Shown piece by piece: positions 10,663 to 20,819 of a stretch of 64,000 nt of DNA (position 1 is the stretch's first letter; every line of letters begins with the position of its first letter). Origin of the DNA: Rhizobium altiplani (GTDB lineage Bacteria; Pseudomonadota; Alphaproteobacteria; Rhizobiales; Rhizobiaceae); the NCBI RefSeq assembly GCF_001542405.1, contig NZ_LNCD01000062.1, positions 1-64,000 on the forward strand, given 5' to 3'. The translations under genes and the position numbers were made by a program. Below the pieces are notes generated by a model. That model was not told the origin of the DNA. It ran no database searches and saw nothing but the letters and a program-made list of their open reading frames with translations.

Positions 10663-12264
10663 TCAGGATTTTTGGAACATGGCAAGCATGCGTCGTGTCA
10701 CGAGGAAGCCGCCGACGATATTGATCGTAGCGACGATGACCGACAGAGCCGCCAGGATGACGACAAGCGAGTTCCCGGAACCAACCTGAAGCAGCGCTCC
10801 GAGGATAACGATCCCCGAGACCGCATTGGTGACAGCCATCAACGGCGTGTGCAGCGAATGGCTGACATTCCAGATGACCTGGAAGCCGATGAAGCAGGCC
10901 AGCACAAAGACCACAAAATGGCTCATGAAGCTCGCCGGTGCAAACGCACCGACGACAAGCAGCAGCGCGGTGCCAAGCGCAAGCAGGATGCCCTGTCTCC
11001 TGGTCTGCGTCTTGAAGACTGCCGTTTCTCTGGCCCGCTTGTCTTCCGGCGAGAGCTCTTTGGACTTTTCCTTCGGCTTCTGGGCCGCGATCGCCTGAAT
11101 CTTCGGCGGCGGCGGCGGGAAGGTAATTGCACCTTCGAAGGCGACGGTCGCGCCGCGGATGACGTCGTCTTCCATGTTGTGGACCAACCTACCGTCCTTG
11201 GCTGGCGTCAGATCCGTCATCATGTGACGGATATTGGTCGAATAGAGCGTCGAGGATTGCGCGGCCATTCGGCTGGGAAAGTCTGTATAGCCTACGATGA
11301 TGACGCCATTGTTGGAAACGACTCGGCTGTCGGCAACGGTCAGGTCGCAATTGCCGCCACGCTCGGCAGCAAGGTCGACAATAACAGAGCCCGGCTTCAT
11401 CGCGGCAACCATGTCGGCAAGCCAAAGCTTCGGAGCGGCACGGCCGGGGATCAGCGCCGTGGTGATGACAATGTCGATCTGCGGGGCGAGCTCTCGGAAT
11501 TTCTCCAACTGCTTCTCGCGGAACTCTGGCGAGGACGGGGCAGCATAGCCGCCGGTTGCAGCGCCGTCCTGCTGCGCGTCCTTGAAGTCGAGGAAGACAA
11601 ATTCCGCGCCCATGCTTTCGATCTGCTCGGCCACTTCCGGGCGCACATCGAAGGCATAGGTGATAGCGCCGAGCGCGGTTGCAGTACCGATCGCGGCAAG
11701 ACCGGCGACACCGGCGCCGATGACCAAGACTTTCGCGGGCGGCACCTTGCCGGCGGCGGTCACCTGGCCGGTGAAGAAGCGGCCGAAATTGCCGCCTGCC
11801 TCGATTACAGCGCGATAGCCGGCTATATTGGCCATCGACGAGAGCGCGTCCATCTTCTGGGCACGTGAAATTCGCGGCACCATGTCCATCGCAATGACAT
11901 TCACGCCAGTCGACTTTGCCTGCTCGAGCAGATGCTTGTTTTGTGCTGGATAGAATAACGAGATCATCGTCTTGCCCGGAGAAAGCCGCTCAAAGTCGCT
12001 CGGCTCCGGCGGTCGCACCTTGGCGATGATATCCGCAACCTCATACAGGATGTCGGTTCCGTCAACGATCGTAACGCCAACCTCACGGAAAGAATCGTCG
12101 GAAAAACCAGCCTCCACTCCGGCACCGGTTTCGACAACGCAGTTGTAGCCGAGCTTCTGCAGTTGAAGTGCGCTGTCTGGAGTGATGGCTACACGCCGTT
12201 CACCGGGGTATCGCTCTCTCGGGACACCAATGCGCAACTCGGCGGATTCTCGCTTTATCGTCAT
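10663..12264 (-). CDS. pntA: NAD(P) transhydrogenase subunit alpha
   Basis: The alpha subunit carrying the NAD(H)-binding domain I (residues about 10-380, with VLVIGAGVAGLAAIGTA as the Rossmann loop) and the C-terminal membrane segment (four helices from about residue 430, including PLMAVTNAVSGIVILGALLQ). At 533 residues it is the fused, enterobacterial-type subunit; many alphaproteobacteria split it into two genes. The linker is rich in Pro, Lys and Glu. No frame problem is seen. Confidence 0.97.
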   Translation of the reverse strand: MTIKRESAELRIGVPRERYPGERRVAITPDSALQLQKLGYNCVVETGAGVEAGFSDDSFREVGVTIVDGTDILYEVADIIAKVRPPEPSDFERLSPGKTMISLFYPAQNKHLLEQAKSTGVNVIAMDMVPRISRAQKMDALSSMANIAGYRAVIEAGGNFGRFFTGQVTAAGKVPPAKVLVIGAGVAGLAAIGTATALGAITYAFDVRPEVAEQIESMGAEFVFLDFKDAQQDGAATGGYAAPSSPEFREKQLEKFRELAPQIDIVITTALIPGRAAPKLWLADMVAAMKPGSVIVDLAAERGGNCDLTVADSRVVSNNGVIIVGYTDFPSRMAAQSSTLYSTNIRHMMTDLTPAKDGRLVHNMEDDVIRGATVAFEGAITFPPPPPKIQAIAAQKPKEKSKELSPEDKRARETAVFKTQTRRQGILLALGTALLLVVGAFAPASFMSHFVVFVLACFIGFQVIWNVSHSLHTPLMAVTNAVSGIVILGALLQVGSGNSLVVILAALSVIVATINIVGGFLVTRRMLAMFQKS

Positions 12265-12354
12265 CTATCTACTCTTGTGTCAGCGAAACTAAAAGGACGC
12301 ATTTTGCTTGGCCGCATCGCTCCGTGGCCAGCAATCGAATGTAAAAGCGGAGTG

Positions 12355-12615
12355 CTAACTCGATCTCTCATCACGCTCTGACTTTTTCGGCTGCACAACG
12401 CTCGACTGAGGATCGGACTGAAGCAATGAAGTCGAAGTCGTTCGACCTCCCCTCCCCTCAGCATGCTCCAAATCATGAACCACCACGAAACTTCCGAAAC
12501 CGCCGAAGTAAACATAGACAGGCGGCTTCGGTTCAGCCTCCGTCGTAATGTCGACATACCACGCGCTCAACCGTCGTGAGATAGCTTGTAAACAGACTCG
12601 AAACCTCGTCTTCAT
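12355..12615 (-). CDS. Small hypothetical protein (86 aa)
   Basis: A possible small gene in the 360-base gap between the ETF-QO gene and pntA, same strand. It begins MKTRFRVC at 12615, ten bases after the ETF-QO stop, and a GAGG sequence lies about nine bases upstream of the ATG. The middle contains YVYFGGFGSFVVVHD. No family is recognised and no membrane segment is certain. It may be spurious; its support is position, ribosome site and strand only. Confidence 0.4.
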   Translation of the reverse strand: MKTRFRVCLQAISRRLSAWYVDITTEAEPKPPVYVYFGGFGSFVVVHDLEHAEGRGGRTTSTSLLQSDPQSSVVQPKKSERDERSS

Positions 12616-12625
12616 CGCTGCTACC

Positions 12626-14290
12626 TCACATATTTTGATAGACCGGCCCCTCGCCGCCCTGCGGTGGCACCCAGTTGATGTTCTGGTTGGGGTCCTTGAT
12701 GTCACAGGTCTTGCAGTGGACACAGTTCTGGGCGTTGATGATATAGACATGTTGGCCGTCCTGCTCTGCCCACTCATAGACCCCGGCGGGACAAAAGCGC
12801 GTCGAGGGGCCATCGAACACACCCAATTCAGAATATTCGTGCAGGCCAGCATCCTTCACCTGCAGATGTACCGGCTGATCTTCCTCGTGGTTGGTGTTCG
12901 ACAGGAACACCGAGGAGAGACGGTCGAAGGTGAGGACACCATCGGGTTTCGGGTAAGCGATCGGCTTGTGCTTCGAGGCCGGTTCCAGCGAGGCGGCATC
13001 GGTCTTGCCATGCTTCAGCGTACCGAAGATCGACAGGCCGAAGAGCTGGTTCGTCCACATGTCGAGCCCGCCGAGCGCGACGCCAACAGCGGTGCCGAAC
13101 TTCGACCACAGCGGCTTGACGTTGCGCACCTTCTTCAGGTCCTTGCCGATATCGCTTGAGCGCCAGTCGCTCTCGATCTCGACCACCTCATCATTGGCGC
13201 GGCCGGCGGCGATTGCAGCCGCGATCCGATCTGCCGCCATCATGCCCGATAGCACCGCGTTGTGGCTGCCCTTGATGCGCGGCACGTTGACGAAGCCGGC
13301 CGAACAGCCAATCAGTGCGCCGCCGGGGAAGCTGAGCTTCGGCACCGACTGCCAGCCGCCCTCGGTGATCGCACGCGCGCCGTAGGAAAGCCGCTTGCCG
13401 CCCTCGAAGGTCGTGCGAATGGCAGGATGCGTCTTGAAGCGCTGGAACTCCTCGAACGGATAAAGGTAGGGGTTCTTGTAGTTCAGATGCACGACGAAGC
13501 CGACGGCAACGAGATTGTCTTCCAGATGATAAAGGAAAGAGCCGCCGCCGGTCTTCATGCCGAGCGGCCAACCGAAGGAGTGCTGTACCAGACCCTGCCT
13601 GTGGTGCTCGGACTTCACCTGCCAGAGCTCCTTGATGCCGATGCCGAACTTTTGGGGTTCCCGATCCTTCGACAGATCAAACTTGGCGATCAATTGCTTG
13701 GCAAGCGAGCCGCGAACGCCTTCTCCAACAAGCACGTATTTGCCGAGCAGTTCCATGCCACGGGTGTAGTTCGGGCCGGGCTCGCCGTTCTTCTCGATGC
13801 CCATGTCGCCGGTGGCGACACCGATCACGGCACCTTCGTCATTGTAGAGCACTTCGGTTGCGGCAAAGCCCGGATAGATCTCGACGCCGAGTTCTTCGGC
13901 CTTGGTAGCCAGCCACCGACAGACATTGCCGAGTGAGACGATATAGTTGCCATGGTTGCTCATCAGCGGCGGCATAAGGATATTCGGCAGGCGCACCGAG
14001 CCAGCCGGGCCGAGCACCAGGAAGTGATCGTCCTTCACCTCCGTCTTGAACGGATGATCGGCTTCGTTGCGCCAGCCGGGCAGCAGACGATCGATACCGA
14101 TGGGGTCTACCACGGCACCCGACAGAATGTGCGCGCCGACTTCAGCCCCCTTTTCGAGCACGACGACCGACAGTTCCGGATTGACCTGCTTCAGCCGGAT
14201 CGCCGCCGAAAGTCCCGCGGGACCGCCGCCGACGATCACAACGTCGAATTCCATGCTTTCGCGGTTCAGCATGCCTACTTGCTCGCTCAT
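12626..14290 (-). CDS. Electron transfer flavoprotein-ubiquinone oxidoreductase
   Basis: This membrane-associated flavoprotein passes electrons from reduced ETF to ubiquinone. The N-terminal FAD-binding loop is VVIVGGGPAGLSAAIRL; the C-terminal ferredoxin-like domain has cysteines in RFCPAGVYE and in NCVHCKTCDIKDP for one 4Fe-4S cluster. Length 554 matches the family. In this window it sits 37 bases after the epimerase gene and can serve both the acyl-CoA dehydrogenase and the DMGDH-type flavoprotein through the ETF encoded at 41.2-42.9 kb. An ancestral relationship with FixC exists, but the iron-sulfur domain marks it as ETF-QO. Confidence 0.96.
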   Translation of the reverse strand: MSEQVGMLNRESMEFDVVIVGGGPAGLSAAIRLKQVNPELSVVVLEKGAEVGAHILSGAVVDPIGIDRLLPGWRNEADHPFKTEVKDDHFLVLGPAGSVRLPNILMPPLMSNHGNYIVSLGNVCRWLATKAEELGVEIYPGFAATEVLYNDEGAVIGVATGDMGIEKNGEPGPNYTRGMELLGKYVLVGEGVRGSLAKQLIAKFDLSKDREPQKFGIGIKELWQVKSEHHRQGLVQHSFGWPLGMKTGGGSFLYHLEDNLVAVGFVVHLNYKNPYLYPFEEFQRFKTHPAIRTTFEGGKRLSYGARAITEGGWQSVPKLSFPGGALIGCSAGFVNVPRIKGSHNAVLSGMMAADRIAAAIAAGRANDEVVEIESDWRSSDIGKDLKKVRNVKPLWSKFGTAVGVALGGLDMWTNQLFGLSIFGTLKHGKTDAASLEPASKHKPIAYPKPDGVLTFDRLSSVFLSNTNHEEDQPVHLQVKDAGLHEYSELGVFDGPSTRFCPAGVYEWAEQDGQHVYIINAQNCVHCKTCDIKDPNQNINWVPPQGGEGPVYQNM

Positions 14291-14327
14291 AACTACTTCT
14301 TTTTTCTTTGGTGCTCACGGCCGTTGA

Positions 14328-14729
14328 CTAGGTCTGTTCAAATTCGACTAAGACACCATGAAAGTCCTTTGGGTGTGCGAACAGTACCGGCTTCCCGTGG
14401 GCCCCGATCTTGGCCGAACCATCACCAAGCACACGCGCGCCGATTTCCGACAGCTTCCCAGCCATTTCGCTAATCTCGGTAACTTCGAAGCAAAGGTGAT
14501 GCACACCACCGCCGGGATTTCTTTCCAAAAAGCCTGAGATCGGTGAAGCTTCCCCCAATGGATGGAGCAATTCGATCTTGGTGTTGGGTAGCTTGACGAA
14601 GACGACGATAACGCCGTGCTCTGGCAACTCCTGAGGATCTGAAACCTCCGCGCCCAACGACCGGTATTTGGTTGCAGCGGCGTCCAGATCGGGAACAGCA
14701 ATCGCAACGTGATTGAGCCAAGTAATCAT
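14328..14729 (-). CDS. mce: Methylmalonyl-CoA epimerase
   Basis: Interconverts (S)- and (R)-methylmalonyl-CoA, linking the carboxylase product to the mutase substrate. A 133-residue vicinal-oxygen-chelate protein with the paired metal histidines in WLNHVAIAVPDL and GGGVHHLCFEV, and glutamates in the IELLHPLGE strand and the final VEFEQT strand. The ATG at 14729 (MITWLNH) matches the family start and lies just after the mutase stop; a longer frame to 14831 overlaps the mutase and is rejected. Co-transcription with the mutase is very likely. Confidence 0.95.
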   Translation of the reverse strand: MITWLNHVAIAVPDLDAAATKYRSLGAEVSDPQELPEHGVIVVFVKLPNTKIELLHPLGEASPISGFLERNPGGGVHHLCFEVTEISEMAGKLSEIGARVLGDGSAKIGAHGKPVLFAHPKDFHGVLVEFEQT

Positions 14730-14736
14730 GATGTCC

Positions 14737-16872
14737 TCATTGATTGCGACGCTTGCCTTCGAGGAGGTCAATAACTGCATTTGCCGCATCCAGAACGTTG
14801 GTGCCGGGGCCAAAGACCGCCGAAACGCCATTCAGCAGCAAAAAGTCGTAGTCTTGGCGCGGAATTACACCGCCAACCACGACGATAATGTCACCTGCGC
14901 CTTTGGCCTTTAACGCCTCCACCAATTGCGGTGCCAACGTCTTATGGCCTGCGGCAAGCGACGACATACCTACAACCTGGACGTCGTTCGCCACCGCCAT
15001 ATCGGCAGCCTCGTCGGGCGTTTGGAACAAGGGTCCGGCCAGCACGTCGAAGCCGATATCCCCAAAGGCGGATGCTATGACCTTCGCTCCGCGGTCGTGG
15101 CCGTCCTGACCAAGCTTTGCGACCATGATCTTGGGCTTTCTCGTCAGAGACGCCGCATAGCCGGAAAGCCTACTCGTAATGGTTTTGTATTCTGGATCGT
15201 CCTCATAGGCAGGTCCGTAGATGTTTCCCACGACTTCCGGCTGGGCGGCGTGATCGCCGAATATCTGGCGCATGGCGTCCGAGATCTCACCGACCGTGGC
15301 GCGCTCGCGGGCAGCATTCACTGCAGCCTCCAGAAGGTTGCCTTGGCCACTGCGCGCCACCTCGGTCAGTGCCTTTAGCGCCTGTTTGACGGCCTTGGCA
15401 TCGCGCAGGCGCCTGGTCTTCTCGAGCCGGGCGATTTGTGACTTGCGTACGGCGGTATTGTCGATGGCGAGAATTTCGATTGGATCCTCGTTCTCAAGCC
15501 TATATTTGTTGACCCCAACGATGATCTCCTCGCGCCGGTCGACTTTCGCTTGACGCAGTGTTGCCGCCTCTTCGATCAGCCTCTTCGGCAAGCCATTGCC
15601 GACGGCCTTGGTCATGCCGCCCATGGCCTCGACTTCTTCAATCAGCGACCAGGCTCTTTTTGCCAGTTCGTCGGTAAGGCTCTCGACATAATATGAACCG
15701 GCAAGCGGATCGACGACCTTTGTGACACCGGTCTCGTGCTGAAGTATCAACTGCGTATTGCGTGCAATCCTGGCAGAAAATTCAGTTGGCAACGCGATGG
15801 CTTCGTCGAGCGCGTTGGTATGGAGCGACTGTGTCCCGCCGAGGGCCGCTGACAGCGCCTCGTATGCCGTGCGTATGACGTTGTTATAGGGATCCTGCTC
15901 CTGCAGCGAGACGCCCGACGTTTGGCAATGGGTGCGCAACATAAGCGACGAGGACTTTTGCGGCTTGAATTCCTCCATGATGCGCGTCCACAACAAGCGA
16001 GCGGCGCGCAGCTTTGCCGCCTCCATAAAGAAATTCATGCCGATGGCAAAAAAGAACGACAGCCGGCCCGCAAAGTCGTCGACATTTAGACCCTTGGCTA
16101 ACGCCGCTCGCACATACTCACGCCCGTCGGCCAGAGTGAAGGCAAGCTCCTGCACTAATGTCGATCCCGCTTCCTGCATGTGATAGCCGGAGATCGAAAT
16201 CGAATTGAATTTCGGCATCTCCTTGGAAGTGTATTCAATAATATCCGCGATGATCCGCATCGAGGGCTCAGGCGGGTATATATACGTATTCCGGACCATG
16301 AACTCCTTGAGGATGTCGTTTTGAATTGTCCCAGACAACTCTGAGCGCGAACAACCTTGTTCTTCGCCGGCAACAATAAAGTTTGCCAGAATAGGAATAA
16401 CGGCACCGTTCATGGTCATCGACACGGACATCTCTTTGAGAGGAATGCCGTCGAACAGGATCTTCATGTCTTCGACGCTGTCGATGGCCACACCGGCTTT
16501 GCCTACATCGCCGACAACGCGTGGATGGTCGCTGTCGTACCCGCGATGGGTGGCAAGGTCAAAGGCCACCGACAATCCCTTCTGACCAGCCGCTAGGTTG
16601 CGGCGATAAAATGCGTTAGATTCTTCTGCGGTCGAAAAGCCCACATACTGACGGATCGTCCAAGGCCGGCCAGCATACATCGTGGCGCGGGGTCCGCGTA
16701 CAAAAGGCTTCGTCCCGGGTAGCGAGCCGATGTGTTCTATGCCGTCCAAATCCTCAGGCGTGTAGAGCGGTTTGACGTCAATACCCTCCGCCGTGTGCCA
16801 AACGATGGTTTCCGGCGACGCCTTCAGTTCTCGCTCGGCTAGCGTCCGCCAATCCTTCAATTTTTCAGACAT
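14737..16872 (-). CDS. scpA: Methylmalonyl-CoA mutase
   Basis: A coenzyme-B12 enzyme that rearranges (R)-methylmalonyl-CoA to succinyl-CoA for the TCA cycle. The N-terminal TIM-barrel binds the CoA ester ([31 protein letters not shown]); the C-terminal domain has the B12 signature [10 protein letters not shown], whose His is the lower cobalt ligand. The ATG at 16872 gives 711 residues, as in relatives; the ATG at 16920 adds 16 residues. The single-polypeptide homodimeric form (called bhbA in Sinorhizobium) fits. Gene order pccB, pccA, mutase, epimerase reconstructs the whole propionyl-CoA pathway. Confidence 0.97.
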   Translation of the reverse strand: MSEKLKDWRTLAERELKASPETIVWHTAEGIDVKPLYTPEDLDGIEHIGSLPGTKPFVRGPRATMYAGRPWTIRQYVGFSTAEESNAFYRRNLAAGQKGLSVAFDLATHRGYDSDHPRVVGDVGKAGVAIDSVEDMKILFDGIPLKEMSVSMTMNGAVIPILANFIVAGEEQGCSRSELSGTIQNDILKEFMVRNTYIYPPEPSMRIIADIIEYTSKEMPKFNSISISGYHMQEAGSTLVQELAFTLADGREYVRAALAKGLNVDDFAGRLSFFFAIGMNFFMEAAKLRAARLLWTRIMEEFKPQKSSSLMLRTHCQTSGVSLQEQDPYNNVIRTAYEALSAALGGTQSLHTNALDEAIALPTEFSARIARNTQLILQHETGVTKVVDPLAGSYYVESLTDELAKRAWSLIEEVEAMGGMTKAVGNGLPKRLIEEAATLRQAKVDRREEIIVGVNKYRLENEDPIEILAIDNTAVRKSQIARLEKTRRLRDAKAVKQALKALTEVARSGQGNLLEAAVNAARERATVGEISDAMRQIFGDHAAQPEVVGNIYGPAYEDDPEYKTITSRLSGYAASLTRKPKIMVAKLGQDGHDRGAKVIASAFGDIGFDVLAGPLFQTPDEAADMAVANDVQVVGMSSLAAGHKTLAPQLVEALKAKGAGDIIVVVGGVIPRQDYDFLLLNGVSAVFGPGTNVLDAANAVIDLLEGKRRNQ

Positions 16873-16934
16873 TATCCAAGTTCCTGTGACTAGCGAGGAA
16901 AGGTAGGCATGATGAAACACTCGCAGTTGCGGGA

Positions 16935-18938
16935 CTATTCGAACTCCATGATAAGCTCGTCCACTGAGAGGCTCTGGCCGGGCGTCGGCAATATCCGCTT
17001 GACGATACCCTGGCGTTCCGCCCTCAGAACGTTTTCCATCTTCATTGCCTCAATAACGGCAAGGGTCTGCCCCGCCTCGACAACATCGCCAATCCCAACG
17101 GTGATCGACGTAACGACGCCTGGCATTGGGCAGAGCAGCATCTTGGACATATCGGGAGGAAGCTTGACAGGCATCAACCGCGCGAGCTGCGCGACATGTG
17201 GCGAGCGCACAGACACCCTTAGGTCGAACCCGCGCCATCGCAACCGAACCGCCGAGCCGACGACGTCTATCTTCACCCCAATCTGCACACCCTCCAGATT
17301 GAATTTGGCGTGGGTCGCGCCCGGCACAAAATCTGTCGTTGCGCCAATTTCTTCACCGTCAGCGAAGCTGACACGGAAGCCCTCGCCCTGGTTGGCGAGC
17401 GTTAGGGCAACGTCAGTTTCACCTAAACGCACGACCCAGTCACTGCCGACTATCCGCCGGTGATTTCCGATTGTGCCTGAAATTTGCACTGCTCGAGCCT
17501 GAAGGGTTTGATTGACGAGAGCTGCGACCGCAGCAAGCGTCCGTGCAGTCTCGGCATCCAATTCGACCCCTTTGAAGCCGTCTGGGAACTCCTCAGCAAT
17601 ATATGCCGTTGTAAGTCTGCCATCTCGAAAGCGGCTCTGCTGCATAACAGCGGACAAGAACGGCAGATTGTGCCCTATTCCTTCAACCTCGAAATCGTCG
17701 AGCGCCGTTGCCATTGCATCAATGGCCTGGCGTCGGTCCCGTCCCCAAGCGCAGAGTTTGGCGACCATGGGATCGTAGTACATCGAGATCTCGCCGCCTT
17801 CGTAGACCCCGGTGTCATTTCGAACGATAGTGCCATCCGGCCTACCCCCTTCCACTGGCGGGCGGTAGCGAGTCAACCGCCCGATTGAGGGCAGAAAGTT
17901 GCGATAGGGATCTTCTGCATAGAGCCGGCTTTCGATCGCCCAGCCGTTCAACTTCACCTCGTCCTGGCCGAAAGGCAGTTTCTCGCCTGCGGCGACCCTG
18001 ATCATCTGTTCAACGAGGTCGATGCCCGTGATCAACTCGGTGACCGGATGCTCCACCTGGAGCCTAGTGTTCATCTCCAGGAAATAGAAATTCTTGTCGC
18101 CGTCGACAATAAACTCAACGGTTCCAGCGGAATGGTAGCCGACTGCTTTTGCGAGCGCGACCGCTTGTTCGCCCATCGCCTTCCGAGTCGCCGGATCAAG
18201 GAACGGCGACGGGGCCTCCTCGATTACTTTTTGATTTCGCCGCTGGATCGAACATTCACGCTCACCGAGATAGAGTGTGGTGCCGTGTTTATCGCCCAGC
18301 ACCTGGATTTCGATGTGCCGAGGCTGCGTGACGAACTTTTCTATGAAAATCCGGTCGTCGCCGAAGGACGACTTGGCCTCATTTTTCGAAGATTGAAACC
18401 CCTCGCGTGCTTCCTGGTCGTTCCAAGCGATACGCATTCCCTTGCCGCCGCCGCCTGCGGACGCCTTGATCATCACGGGATAGCCGATGGATGACGCGAT
18501 CTTTACTGCCTGGTCTGCGTCCTCGATGAGGCCCATATGACCGGGAACGGTGCTGACGCCAGCTTCTGCCGCAATCTTCTTGGAGGTTATCTTGTCGCCC
18601 ATTGCCTGGATGGCCCCCACGGGCGGGCCAATAAAGGCAACCCCTTCCTTCTGAAGAGCTGCCGCGAAGTTAGCGTTCTCCGACAGAAAGCCGTAGCCGG
18701 GATGGACGGCGTCGGCACCCGTCTGCCGAATAGCTTCGATGATCTTATCGATCACAATGTACGACTGCGAGGATGGCGAAGCTCCAATATACACCGCCTC
18801 ATCGGCCATTTTCACGTGCATCGCATTGGCATCGGCGTCTGAATAGACTGCCACGGTCGCAATGCCCATTTTCCGTGCGGTCTTGATAACCCTGCAAGCG
18901 ATTTCGCCTCGGTTAGCGATAAGAATTTTAGAGACCAT
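16935..18938 (-). CDS. pccA: Propionyl-CoA carboxylase alpha subunit
   Basis: The biotin carboxylase and biotin-carrier subunit of propionyl-CoA carboxylase. Order: biotin carboxylase domain starting at [15 protein letters not shown] with the ATP-grasp glycine loop [12 protein letters not shown] and [14 protein letters not shown]; a BT bridging domain; and the C-terminal biotinyl domain with EAMKMEN, whose Lys is biotinylated. The ATG at 18938 gives 667 residues and a standard N-terminus; the ATG at 18980 adds 14. Its biotin cofactor ties it to the bio operon at 56.4-60.8 kb. Confidence 0.97.
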   Translation of the reverse strand: MVSKILIANRGEIACRVIKTARKMGIATVAVYSDADANAMHVKMADEAVYIGASPSSQSYIVIDKIIEAIRQTGADAVHPGYGFLSENANFAAALQKEGVAFIGPPVGAIQAMGDKITSKKIAAEAGVSTVPGHMGLIEDADQAVKIASSIGYPVMIKASAGGGGKGMRIAWNDQEAREGFQSSKNEAKSSFGDDRIFIEKFVTQPRHIEIQVLGDKHGTTLYLGERECSIQRRNQKVIEEAPSPFLDPATRKAMGEQAVALAKAVGYHSAGTVEFIVDGDKNFYFLEMNTRLQVEHPVTELITGIDLVEQMIRVAAGEKLPFGQDEVKLNGWAIESRLYAEDPYRNFLPSIGRLTRYRPPVEGGRPDGTIVRNDTGVYEGGEISMYYDPMVAKLCAWGRDRRQAIDAMATALDDFEVEGIGHNLPFLSAVMQQSRFRDGRLTTAYIAEEFPDGFKGVELDAETARTLAAVAALVNQTLQARAVQISGTIGNHRRIVGSDWVVRLGETDVALTLANQGEGFRVSFADGEEIGATTDFVPGATHAKFNLEGVQIGVKIDVVGSAVRLRWRGFDLRVSVRSPHVAQLARLMPVKLPPDMSKMLLCPMPGVVTSITVGIGDVVEAGQTLAVIEAMKMENVLRAERQGIVKRILPTPGQSLSVDELIMEFE

Positions 18939-18945
18939 CGACTGC

Positions 18946-19194
18946 TCACTCTTCGACGACGTAAGAATTTGTGGATTCATCGCGCCGCCATTTCAGGCGT
19001 CCGCGTTCTAATGTGGCGGGCACGTCGATTGAGCAAAGGCACCAATCCATTTCGCCCTCGTGCGAAGTCCATCTCAGCTTGTCGACCCCACTCACGAGAG
19101 CCGATAGCGCCCGTGGAGTGGCGAAGCTGTTTGCGCCACTCCGGACAATCGAGCACCTGACATTCAAAGGGGAATCGTGTCGTGCTTTTTCCAA
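18946..19194 (-). CDS. Possible small protein between pccB and pccA (82 aa)
   Basis: An open frame fills the 226-base gap between pccB and pccA and ends seven bases before the pccA start, spacing expected of a translated operon gene. The most distal ATG lies inside the 3' end of pccB; an internal Met ([10 protein letters not shown]) gives a 34-residue alternative. No family is recognised. Actinobacterial acyl-CoA carboxylases have a small epsilon subunit gene in such a position, but I see no convincing sequence likeness. Treat as tentative. Confidence 0.35.
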   Translation of the reverse strand: MEKARHDSPLNVRCSIVRSGANSFATPRALSALVSGVDKLRWTSHEGEMDWCLCSIDVPATLERGRLKWRRDESTNSYVVEE

Positions 19195-20696
19195 TGTGTC
19201 GCTACCTGTTTGTTCCTGAGCGAGGCGAATGCTCGGGCGATCCGCTTGCGAGACGAGTGCGGCATGATGACCTCGTCAATAAAGCCACGCTCCGCCGCAA
19301 CGAACGGATTGGCAAAGCGCTCTTCATATTCGGCCGTGCGCGCCGCGATTTTCGCCGGATCACCCAAGTCGGCGCGATAAAGAATTTCTGTCGCGCCCTT
19401 GGCCCCCATCACCGCAATTTCAGCGGTGGGCCAAGCATAGTTGATATCGGCGCCGATGTGCTTGGAGGCCATGACATCGTATGCACCGCCATAAGCCTTG
19501 CGCGTGATCAACGTCACCATCGGCACTGTCGCTTCCGAATAGGCAAAGAGAAGTTTGGCGCCGTGTTTGATCACACCATTGTATTCCTGCGCAACGCCTG
19601 GAAGAAAACCGGGGACGTCGACAAGTGTCAGAAGAGGAATGTTGAAGGCATCACAAAAGCGGACAAATTTTGCCCCTTTTCGCGAGGAGTCGATGTCAAG
19701 GCAGCCAGCAAGAACCATTGGCTGATTGGCGACGACGCCAACGGTTTGGCCCTCAAGGCGGATGAAGCCGGTGATGATATTTTGCGCAAAAGCTGCCTGG
19801 ATCTCGAAAAAGTCACCCTCGTCGGCAATCGCAACGATGAGTTCCTTCATGTCATAGGGTTTGTTTGAACTATCGGGGATAAGCGTATCGAGTCTTTCCT
19901 CGAGACGAGCCGGATCGTCGAAGAACGGGCGAACCGGGGGCTTCTCACGATTGTTGAGGGGCAGGAAGTCGACGAGCTGGCGAACGTGCTCAAGTGTTTC
20001 GATGTCATTCTCGTAGGCGGCGTCGGCAACGGAGGATTTTCTGGTGTGCGTCCCAGCGCCGCCAAGTTCCTCGGCTGTTACAATCTCATTAGTCACCGTT
20101 TTAACAACGTCCGGTCCGGTAACGAACATGTAGGACGTGTCGCGCACCATGAAGATGAAGTCGGTCATCGCCGGCGAGTAGACCGCGCCGCCAGCACAAG
20201 GGCCCATGATGACGGAGATTTGCGGAACGACACCCGAGGCCTCCGCATTGCGTCGAAAAACTTCCGCATACCCTGCGAGCGAGGCGACACCTTCTTGGAT
20301 GCGGGCGCCCCCGCTGTCGTTCAGGCCGATCACCGGCGCGCCAACGCGAACGGCCATATCCATTATTTTGCAAATCTTTTGCGCGTGGGTCTCGGATAAC
20401 GACCCTCCGAGCACGGTGAAATCCTGAGAAAATACGTAGACCTGCCGGCCGTTGATCGTGCCCCAGCCAGTCACGACACCGTCACCTGCCACTTTTTGGT
20501 CCGACATGCCAAAATCGACCGCGCGGTGCGTGACATACATGTCGTACTCTTCGAAAGAGCCTTCGTCGAGCAGCACGTCGATGCGCTCACGGGCAGTTAG
20601 TTTGCCCTTTTGGTGCTGGGCCTCGACGCGCTTGGCACCGCCGCCGGCCCGCGCTGCAGCTCTCCTGCCCTCAAGCTCCTTCAGAATTTCACGCAT
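19164..20696 (-). CDS. pccB: Propionyl-CoA carboxylase beta subunit
   Basis: The carboxyltransferase subunit, which moves the carboxyl group from biotin to propionyl-CoA. Both crotonase-like halves are present: the N-half with [16 protein letters not shown] and [13 protein letters not shown], the C-half with [15 protein letters not shown] and [13 protein letters not shown]. The ATG at 20696 gives 510 residues, the usual length; an ATG at 20780 would add 28 odd residues and run into the divergent promoter. It is the first gene of the long minus-strand run and faces the pccR-like gene. Confidence 0.97.
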   Translation of the reverse strand: MREILKELEGRRAAARAGGGAKRVEAQHQKGKLTARERIDVLLDEGSFEEYDMYVTHRAVDFGMSDQKVAGDGVVTGWGTINGRQVYVFSQDFTVLGGSLSETHAQKICKIMDMAVRVGAPVIGLNDSGGARIQEGVASLAGYAEVFRRNAEASGVVPQISVIMGPCAGGAVYSPAMTDFIFMVRDTSYMFVTGPDVVKTVTNEIVTAEELGGAGTHTRKSSVADAAYENDIETLEHVRQLVDFLPLNNREKPPVRPFFDDPARLEERLDTLIPDSSNKPYDMKELIVAIADEGDFFEIQAAFAQNIITGFIRLEGQTVGVVANQPMVLAGCLDIDSSRKGAKFVRFCDAFNIPLLTLVDVPGFLPGVAQEYNGVIKHGAKLLFAYSEATVPMVTLITRKAYGGAYDVMASKHIGADINYAWPTAEIAVMGAKGATEILYRADLGDPAKIAARTAEYEERFANPFVAAERGFIDEVIMPHSSRKRIARAFASLRNKQVATHWKKHDTIPL

Positions 20697-20710
20697 TTGA
20701 TTACCCGGAT

Positions 20711-20732
20711 TATGTAAAACTAATTTCACATA
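20711..20732. promoter_or_regulatory. Imperfect inverted repeat upstream of pccB
   Basis: Two 9-base arms, TATGTAAAA and TTTCACATA, are separated by CTAA and pair at eight of nine positions. The site lies 15 bases upstream of the pccB start in the divergent region with the PccR-like gene. It is a candidate operator for that regulator; the assignment is inference. Confidence 0.4.
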
Positions 20733-20775
20733 GCCCGCCCCCAGTGCTTGAAAAACCTCAAAAGATGTGAATATG

Positions 20776-20793
20776 TGCAATTATAGCATTGCA
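20776..20793. promoter_or_regulatory. Inverted repeat TGCAAT-N6-ATTGCA before pccR
   Basis: A perfect 6-base inverted repeat spaced by TATAGC, located 27 bases upstream of the regulator start. PccR of Rhodobacter is reported to bind TTTGCAAA-type repeats; this shares the TGCAA core and nearby 20803-20818 holds TTTGTAAA and GTTGCGAA in tandem. Autoregulation or shared control of pccB is a reasonable inference. Confidence 0.4.
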
Positions 20794-20819
20794 TTCTTGT
20801 TTTTTGTAAAGTTGCGAAG

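Noticed and set aside
10369..11868. Plus-strand open frame of 499 codons
   Set aside because: It lies entirely opposite pntA/pntB, whose protein sequence is unmistakable; its translation is rich in Arg, Asp and His with no family likeness.
13262..13936. Plus-strand frame of 224 codons
   Set aside because: Antisense to the ETF-QO gene, composition artefact.
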